A stretch of 62,497 nucleotides of DNA from CAVPMW01 sp963706515 (GTDB taxonomy: Bacteria > Chloroflexota > Anaerolineae > Anaerolineales > UBA4823): the NCBI GenBank assembly GCA_963706515.1, contig CAVPMW010000021.1, positions 1 to 62,497 of the forward strand. Reading direction: 5' to 3'. Shown in pieces: positions 58,209 to 62,497 of the stretch. Both the position numbers and the translations under genes were made by a program. A model generated the notes under the pieces. It had not been told where the DNA came from. It saw nothing but the letters and a program-made list of their open reading frames with translations, and did not search any database. Position 1 is the first letter of the stretch. Each line of letters begins with the position of its first letter.

Positions 58209-58676
58209 ATGAGCGATCTGATTATTTATATTTTCGACAAACCATCCGGAGCGGCGGCGCTGAAAGAAGCCCTGCTCGGATTCCAGAGCCAGACCCCCAT
58301 CACGTACCTGGATGCTGCCATCGTCCAGCGCCAGGCGGATGGCACGAACTCGATGTATACAGCCAGCAGCCTGGCGGGCGCCGGTCGCTGGGGCGGCTCA
58401 TTTTGGGGGATGTTTTTCGCCCTGGTATTCTGGGCTAAGTGGTGGGACCTTAACATCGGCGCGGCTTTGAACGATTTAGATATGGACGACGAGTTCGTGA
58501 AAGCCGTGGGCGACGCGCTGGGAAAGGATAGCTCGGCTCTGCTGATCGTCGTCCCCGAGGGCACCGCTTACCAGCTCCAGACGGTACTGCAGAATTTCAC
58601 TGCACGGGTTGTCAAGGCGGTGCTTTCACCTGCGGCCGAAGCCCGTCTCGATGAAATCTTCATGAAAGAAGCGTGA
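58209..58676 (+). CDS. DUF1269-like membrane protein
   Basis: This 155-residue protein resembles DUF1269 proteins: LIIYIFDKPSGAAALKEALL, an Ala/Gly-rich stretch with a membrane segment (GSFWGMFFALVFWAKWW), then DDEFVKAVGDALGKDSSALL and IVVPEGTAYQLQTVLQNFTA. These proteins pair a small alpha/beta domain with a Gly-zipper-like hairpin. Function is not known. AGGAGG stands before the ATG. Confidence 0.72.
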   Translation: MSDLIIYIFDKPSGAAALKEALLGFQSQTPITYLDAAIVQRQADGTNSMYTASSLAGAGRWGGSFWGMFFALVFWAKWWDLNIGAALNDLDMDDEFVKAVGDALGKDSSALLIVVPEGTAYQLQTVLQNFTARVVKAVLSPAAEARLDEIFMKEA

Positions 58677-58805
58677 GCTCAAGGCTTGTGTTTATAAAAC
58701 AGAATACAATCCGAGATCTCATATTGTGCCATAGTTATCGTGAAATAAGCCCCACCCGAAGTTGCCTGCGGCAGCTTCACCCTCCCCAAAATCGGGAGGG
58801 AAAAT

Positions 58806-58860
58806 TTCAGAAAATGAGGTTCGAGTGGCGCTTGGCGCCATCCGAACCTCATTTTCTGAA
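58806..58860. terminator. Hairpin between convergent genes, variable-stem class
   Basis: Arms 58806-58831 and 58835-58860 pair over 26 bases with one mismatch, around TTG. The feet are TTCAGAAAATG and CATTTTCTGAA. It separates the DUF1269-like gene from the small membrane protein gene. Confidence 0.75.
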
Positions 58861-58905
58861 TTGATTCCCCCGTCCGCAGGAAGGAGCGACGATGTACTTT
58901 CCTAT

Positions 58906-59241
58906 TTATGCCTTGGATTTAGTATTTTCTTGGATGTCCAGGAGCACGTACAGCCCCTCGGCTACTGCTCGCAGCAGGACGAAAAAGAATCCGCCGAGCA
59001 GCAAGATCGGGGTGCTGATCCCGATGATATACACGGTGATTAAACCGAGCTGGCGCATTTGCGGAAATTGTAAATACAGGTAAAACACCCACAATAATAC
59101 GGCAATCGTCAGTACGATCCAGGCCAGAACGTTGGCAATGGTTGCCAGGTTGAGCACCGAGTTTAAATTCATGTATGTATCTTCGGTTTCGGCTTCGTTC
59201 TTCGGTTCGCTGACAGCTTCTTCTATAGGCTGATCTTCCAT
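58906..59241 (-). CDS. Small membrane protein, two helices
   Basis: This 111-residue protein has an acidic N-terminus (MEDQPIEEAVSEPKNEAETE) and two long hydrophobic segments (VLAWIVLTIAVLLWVFYLYL and VYIIGISTPILLLGGFFFVL), then VLLDIQENTKSKA at the end. It has the look of a small envelope or cytosol-facing adaptor. No family was recognised. It lies downstream of the family B repeats and the small-protein cluster on the same strand. Confidence 0.65.
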   Translation of the reverse strand: MEDQPIEEAVSEPKNEAETEDTYMNLNSVLNLATIANVLAWIVLTIAVLLWVFYLYLQFPQMRQLGLITVYIIGISTPILLLGGFFFVLLRAVAEGLYVLLDIQENTKSKA

Positions 59242-59274
59242 GCATATTCTCCTAAGGTGCGATTTGAATTAATT

Positions 59275-59388
59275 TAGGACTTACGCAGTTCGCTGAGGAA
59301 CTGCCGGAAATGGGGGTGTAGGGCGGGCGTCCGCCCGCCCTACACCCCCATTTCCGGACTATTTTCCTTTAACTGCGTAACTCCTATA
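59275..59388. repeat. Family B MITE-like repeat (copy B4)
   Basis: The ends TAGGACTTACGCAGTTCGCT and TTAACTGCGTAACTCCTA enclose a stem starting CCGGAAATGGGGGTGTAGG with the tip GGGCGGGCG, fully paired. It lies about 34 bases upstream of the 58906-59241 gene start. Confidence 0.87.
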
Positions 59389-59416
59389 ATTATAAAGTAT
59401 AAGCGTAGAAAATACG

Positions 59417-59464
59417 AAAAAATGGATGAATTACGGGCTGCAGCCCATAATTCATCCATTTTTT
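59417..59464. terminator. Hairpin of the variable-stem class
   Basis: The stem centres on CTGCAG at 59440/59441, with feet AAAAAATGGATG and CATCCATTTTTT. It lies after the Pro/Tyr-rich small protein gene (which ends at 59495) and is placed to stop its transcript. Confidence 0.7.
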
Positions 59465-59494
59465 GATTAATTTATCGCGCTTGCAGTATATTCG

Positions 59495-59761
59495 TCAGGC
59501 GTAGTAGCAGCTGCCGCTCACATCCGGGTAATACACGCCCTGGATGTAGCCCCCGCTGCTAGTCGGTGGGTAGGTTGGGTAAGGTGGGTAGTAGGTGGGG
59601 GGCGGCGCCGGCTGAGGCGGATAAGGCTGACCCGCGGGCCATACACCGGTCTTGGCGAACGATTCCATCGATTCCGAGTAACCCTTCCAGGCATTCGCAT
59701 CAGCCTGGCACTGCTCTATCGAAGTATAAGCTCCAGCTCGTACATCAGATCGAATTTTCAT
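59495..59761 (-). CDS. Small Pro/Tyr-rich protein with shared N-terminal motif
   Basis: This 88-residue protein starts MKIRSDVRAGAYTSIEQC, then QADANAWKGYSESMESFAKT, a Pro/Tyr-rich stretch of about 30 residues and a C-terminal VSGSCYYA. The first 45 residues match those of the next gene upstream (KIRS, then GA, then SIE-x-CQ, an aromatic and a K-x-G). There is no signal peptide. The Pro/Tyr tail recalls surface or structural proteins. It belongs to a three-gene set (with 59803-60006 and 60021-60246) whose products share the KIRS...GA motif. Confidence 0.7.
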   Translation of the reverse strand: MKIRSDVRAGAYTSIEQCQADANAWKGYSESMESFAKTGVWPAGQPYPPQPAPPPTYYPPYPTYPPTSSGGYIQGVYYPDVSGSCYYA

Positions 59762-59802
59762 TTTTACCTCACGGATTCTTTCTATGAGCAGCCACTGGTT
59801 TC

Positions 59803-60006
59803 CTAGTACAGAGTGGGAACCGGGTTCGAGAATGGCGGGTAATAGCCTTTCTGAATCGCCTGGTTATACCACTTGTTGAATTCCTGCTGCCAGTAGTTCA
59901 CGTTGTTCTGGCAGGATTCTATCGAGGCGCCGCTCTTCAGACCTGAGCGGATCTTGAGCTGCTCGGCTGAGGTGCTCTGTTCAAGGGATTCTTTCAGAAT
60001 TTGCAT
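59803..60006 (-). CDS. Small helical protein with shared N-terminal motif
   Basis: This 67-residue protein starts MQILKESLEQSTSAEQ and has KIRSGLKSGASIESCQ, then a helical NVNYWQQEFNKWYNQ and a Pro-rich end (YYPPFSNPVPTLY). The ATG at 60004-60006 has AGGAG eight bases upstream. In the raw frame it is joined to the LysM protein before it, but the ribosome-binding site and the likely extra C between them argue for two genes. Function is unknown. Confidence 0.6.
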   Translation of the reverse strand: MQILKESLEQSTSAEQLKIRSGLKSGASIESCQNNVNYWQQEFNKWYNQAIQKGYYPPFSNPVPTLY

Positions 60007-60020
60007 CTTACTGTCTCCTG

Positions 60021-60246
60021 TTATTCGAATTCGATCGAGATCGGGCAGTCTAGGGGAGTACAGCTTCTGCCCGGGGTAGATCAAACTCTTGTTAGGGCCG
60101 ATAGTTGTCAGGTTGGAATAATAGATCTTATTGACATTGTCCTGGGTGCAAGAGCCGTAATAGGTGGTGGCAATCGAGCACAGGCTGTCGCCTGATTTTA
60201 CGGTGTAGCAGGCTGCGCCAGCCTGCAGCTTGGTGCGCACGTTCAT
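60021..60246 (-). CDS. Small LysM-domain protein with shared N-terminal motif, likely one frameshift
   Basis: The protein opens MNVRTKLQAGAACYTVKSGD and carries one LysM domain: TVKSGDSLCSIATTYYGSC, KIYYSNLTTIGPNKSLIYPG and QKLYS. LysM binds GlcNAc-containing glycans such as peptidoglycan. In the raw sequence the frame continues into the next gene; removing one C of CTCCCCTAG gives a stop at 60021-60023, just ahead of the ribosome-binding site of the next gene. No signal peptide is seen, so how it would reach the wall is open. The V-R-T-x-L-x-A-GA start matches the neighbours' KIRS...GA. Confidence 0.6.
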
Positions 60247-60475
60247 GGGATCTCCTTCCTTTCAACGATCTGGACAAAGATTCTATAGCGGTGATTTTAA
60301 TAACGTGCACTCAGCCCGTCAAGACCGCCCGATCAAGTCGAGACATTTGTCGTAGCCATGCACTCGACCAGGAATGGTTGAGCGAGGCTGGATTACTCGA
60401 ATTATTAAAAAACTTTCAGCCAAACCCAGCCGATCTGATAAAATCTGGGCTGCAAAAGGTTTGCGGAGGTGTCCC

Positions 60476-61139
60476 TTGGATCTTACCCTTGCCGAAGAGC
60501 TTTTCCTGATTGCCCTGGACGATAAGAAAGGCTCGCCTGCCGGCTCTGCTGCGGATACGCTCCAATACGGGCTGGTGGGGGCATTGCTCGCCGAGCTGGC
60601 GATACTGAATAAGCTCTCCCTCGATCCGAAGAAGCGCCTGGTTGTCGTCGATCGCACCCTTCCGGAGAACCCGTTGTTGTCTTATGCATTCACTCAATTG
60701 TTAAAATCCTCGAAACCGCGTAAGACTTCTGCCTGGATAGAAGCCCTGGGGAACAAACGCACCTATCGTCTGGTCGCGTCGGCGCTCGTGGATAAAAAAA
60801 TCTTGCGCCAGGAAGAAAAGCGATTTCTCTGGGTGATTCCTTACGCCGCTTACCCCCAGGAAGACGCCTCCGCCAAATATTGGATCAAGATACGCCTGCG
60901 CTCGATTGCCCTGGCGAGCACAATTCCTGGGCCACGCGATCTCGTCATGCTGGGGATGGTCAACGCCTGCCGCCTGACCAACCTGGTATTTACCCGCGAC
61001 GAGCGCAAAACCGCGCGCAAACGCATCGCGGCAATGGTAAAAAATGAGATGTTCAGTGAGGCGGTCGCCGAGACCATCGAAATCGATCGAGATGGCAGCT
61101 GCAGCGGCAGTCGTTGTGGTAATCGCCGGTGGATCCTGA
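60476..61139 (+). CDS. GPP34-family (GOLPH3-like) phosphoprotein, one frameshift
   Basis: The product is about 221 residues of the GPP34 family, named after the eukaryotic Golgi phosphoprotein that binds phosphoinositides; bacterial members have no settled role. It starts with TTG (LDLTLAEELFLIALDDKKGS) six bases after GGAGG. The core has ALLAELAILNKLSLDPKKRL, the family helix, then VVDRTLPENPLL and WVIPYAAYPQEDAS. An extra C near 61090 breaks the frame; corrected it ends EMAAAAAVVVVIAGGS, the usual small-residue tail. The raw frame runs 65 bases further into repeat sequence. Confidence 0.8.
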
Positions 61140-61200
61140 GCAAAGCAAACCGCCATATTTTTTTGAATACACAGAAGCATGAAATGGCGGTTTGCTCTAA

Positions 61201-61252
61201 GTGATTGGCCGATTTAGGAACTTTCTTTGTAAAAACACTTTCGGCCAATCAC
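61201..61252. repeat. Family D inverted repeat (copy D2)
   Basis: The arms GTGATTGGCCGA (61201-61212) and TCGGCCAATCAC (61241-61252) are a perfect inverted repeat around an AT-rich loop. The arms match those inside 10841-10924. It lies between the GPP34 and SRPBCC genes. Confidence 0.7.
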
Positions 61253-61271
61253 AAAGATTGGAGAGAGTAAA

Positions 61272-61962
61272 ATGTCGAAAAAGAAAAATTCCGGGCGGTT
61301 TTTCCTTTCCAGCCTGGTGGGGATCGCCACTGCAGCTACAGCAGCCGTAGCGAGCTATATTTTATTCGTGCGACCCTGGCACCTGCGCTGGGGGACAGAC
61401 CCAGGAGAAGATGAGCTGCCGCTGCCGGGTGACGAGCTGATCCCCGAGCCGAAATTGAAAGCCACTCACGCTGTAACGATTGGGGCGCCGCCCGAGAAAG
61501 TCTGGCCCTGGCTGGTGCAGATAGGGCAAGGGAGGGCCGGCTTTTACTCGTACGAATTCGTCGAGAACCGCATGCTGGGGCTGAATATCGAAAACGTGAA
61601 CCGCATCCTGCCCGAGTTTCAAGGCTCTCAAGGTGGGCGATCAGATTCCTATGTCGCCGGATGGGTTCGGCTTCCCGGTGGCAATTTTAGAGCCAAACCA
61701 TGCGATGGTGCTGTTCGGCGATACGCGCAATCCCGGCGAAGGTCCGCAGATCCCGCTCAAGCCTGGGGAATTCCTGGCGGTTACCTGGGGATTGTATCTG
61801 TTCCCCACCCAGGACGGCGGAACGCGCCTGGTCGACCGCATGCGGGCCGATTACACCCCGAACGTCCCCAATAAGCTGATGTACTGGTTCATGGAGCCGG
61901 GGTTTTTCATTATGGAGCGCAAAATGCTCCTGGGGATCAAGCAGCGCGCCGAAGCGGTTTAG
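61272..61962 (+). CDS. SRPBCC-fold membrane-anchored protein, one frameshift
   Basis: The merged product is about 230 residues. An N-terminal helix (FFLSSLVGIATAATAAVASY) anchors it. The rest looks like a START/SRPBCC domain: KATHAVTIGAPPEKVWPWLV, IGQGRAGFYSYEFVENRMLG, then after an extra T near 61628 LKVGDQIPMSPDGFGFPVAI, LAVTWGLYLFPTQDGGTRLV and the closing helix PGFFIMERKMLLGIKQRAE. Such folds bind lipids or aromatic compounds. The ligand is unknown. Confidence 0.75.
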
Positions 61963-62009
61963 ATTTTATGATTTGGATAGGTACTCCAAAAATTTTCTAG
62001 AGGCGAATT

Positions 62010-62497
62010 GTGTATAAAAACCGATTATTCATCTTTGTAATTCTGCTCCTGGGGATCCTGCTCGCCGCGTGCAGCGGGTCGAACAAACCTGCGGAATACC
62101 GGCTCGAGATGACCGAGTACTCTTTCACCCCCGCTGCGCTCGATTTGAAAGTGGGCCAAACTGCAGCGATCACCCTGGTCAATAACGGGCAGCTGGCGCA
62201 CGAAGTGATGTTCGGGCGGGACGTCAAGAAGGTAAACAACCGCCCCGCCGGGTACCAGACCGATTTATTCGCGCTAGCCGGCGCGGCGCCGAAAGTGGAA
62301 GTAATTTCGGGGAACGTCACCGCAGAAGGCGATCCCAACTCTGGGATGGATAACTTCATGCTGACCCTGCCGAAAACCGGCGACAGCGCCAAGATCACCT
62401 TCACCGTAACCGAGGCGATGCTCGGGGATTGGGAGCTGGGCTGCTTCGCCCAGGACGGCGTGCACTACGACGCAGGCATGAAGGGCAAGCTGACCGT
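62010..62497 (+). CDS. Cupredoxin-like lipoprotein, cut by the window edge
   Basis: The GTG at 62010-62012 opens a lipoprotein: VYKNRLFIFVILLLGILLAACS with the lipobox LLAAC. The mature part is a small beta-sandwich with likely type 1 copper ligands: His in GQLAHEVMFG, then Cys in WELGCFAQDG, and His and Met in VHYDAGMKG. This is the plastocyanin/azurin order (H, C, H, M). About 162 codons are present and the frame is open at the edge. It would carry electrons or copper at the outer face of the membrane. Confidence 0.82.
   Translation, partial: MYKNRLFIFVILLLGILLAACSGSNKPAEYRLEMTEYSFTPAALDLKVGQTAAITLVNNGQLAHEVMFGRDVKKVNNRPAGYQTDLFALAGAAPKVEVISGNVTAEGDPNSGMDNFMLTLPKTGDSAKITFTVTEAMLGDWELGCFAQDGVHYDAGMKGKLT

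Overview
The window looks like chromosome from a Chloroflexota bacterium, most likely of the Anaerolineae. This is an inference from gene content, not from a marker gene. Pointers are obgE-nadD and yebC-ruvC-ruvA pairings, a Rex regulator, many secreted beta-propeller proteins, C-terminal motifs of the type [VP]-[YF]-LP-x(3-4)-H on secreted proteins, a bacterial GPP34 protein and moderately GC-rich coding sequence. There is one functional-looking RNA gene (tRNA-Pro CGG) and no CRISPR array, rRNA or transposase.

Layout. 0-5.6 kb: lipoprotein fragment, FG-GAP secreted protein, CBS-ACT protein, leucyl aminopeptidase, nitroreductase and a decayed Kelch protein. 5.6-15 kb: a plus-strand carbohydrate cluster (Gfo/Idh/MocA dehydrogenase, DegT aminotransferase, URO-D-like protein, ABC sugar importer, sugar isomerase-like protein, PIG-L deacetylase). 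15-20 kb: mscL, an alpha/beta-hydrolase-like protein, a membrane glycosyltransferase and two secreted proteins. 19.7-23.9 kb: obgE-nadD, rex and an MFS exporter. 24-28.9 kb: an export system of adaptor, MacB-like permease and an ATPase carrying a C-terminal cyclic-nucleotide-binding domain. 29-34.6 kb: the F1 ATP synthase genes atpA-G-D-C followed by an mreB-like gene. 34.7-45.3 kb: M42 peptidase, proC, ruvA, ruvC, yebC, PhyH dioxygenase, UDP-GlcNAc 2-epimerase, alcohol dehydrogenase, inositol-phosphate synthase and a GAF histidine kinase. 45.5-62.5 kb is accessory: secreted propellers, a subtilase, small membrane proteins, tRNA-Pro 3'-half duplicates, a family of small proteins sharing an N-terminal motif, GPP34, an SRPBCC protein and a cupredoxin lipoprotein.

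Two themes cross the window. First, many genes are broken by single-base indels, mostly one extra base and often C. They occur even in atpD and atpG, so I read them mainly as sequence error and give merged gene spans with the break points. Second, the intergenic DNA is rich in palindromes. One class has constant A-tract/T-tract ends and a perfectly paired but completely different stem in each copy, and sits at the convergent gene junctions like bidirectional terminators. A related class carries long terminal arms like a MITE. A further palindromic family exists with and without a nested hairpin core.
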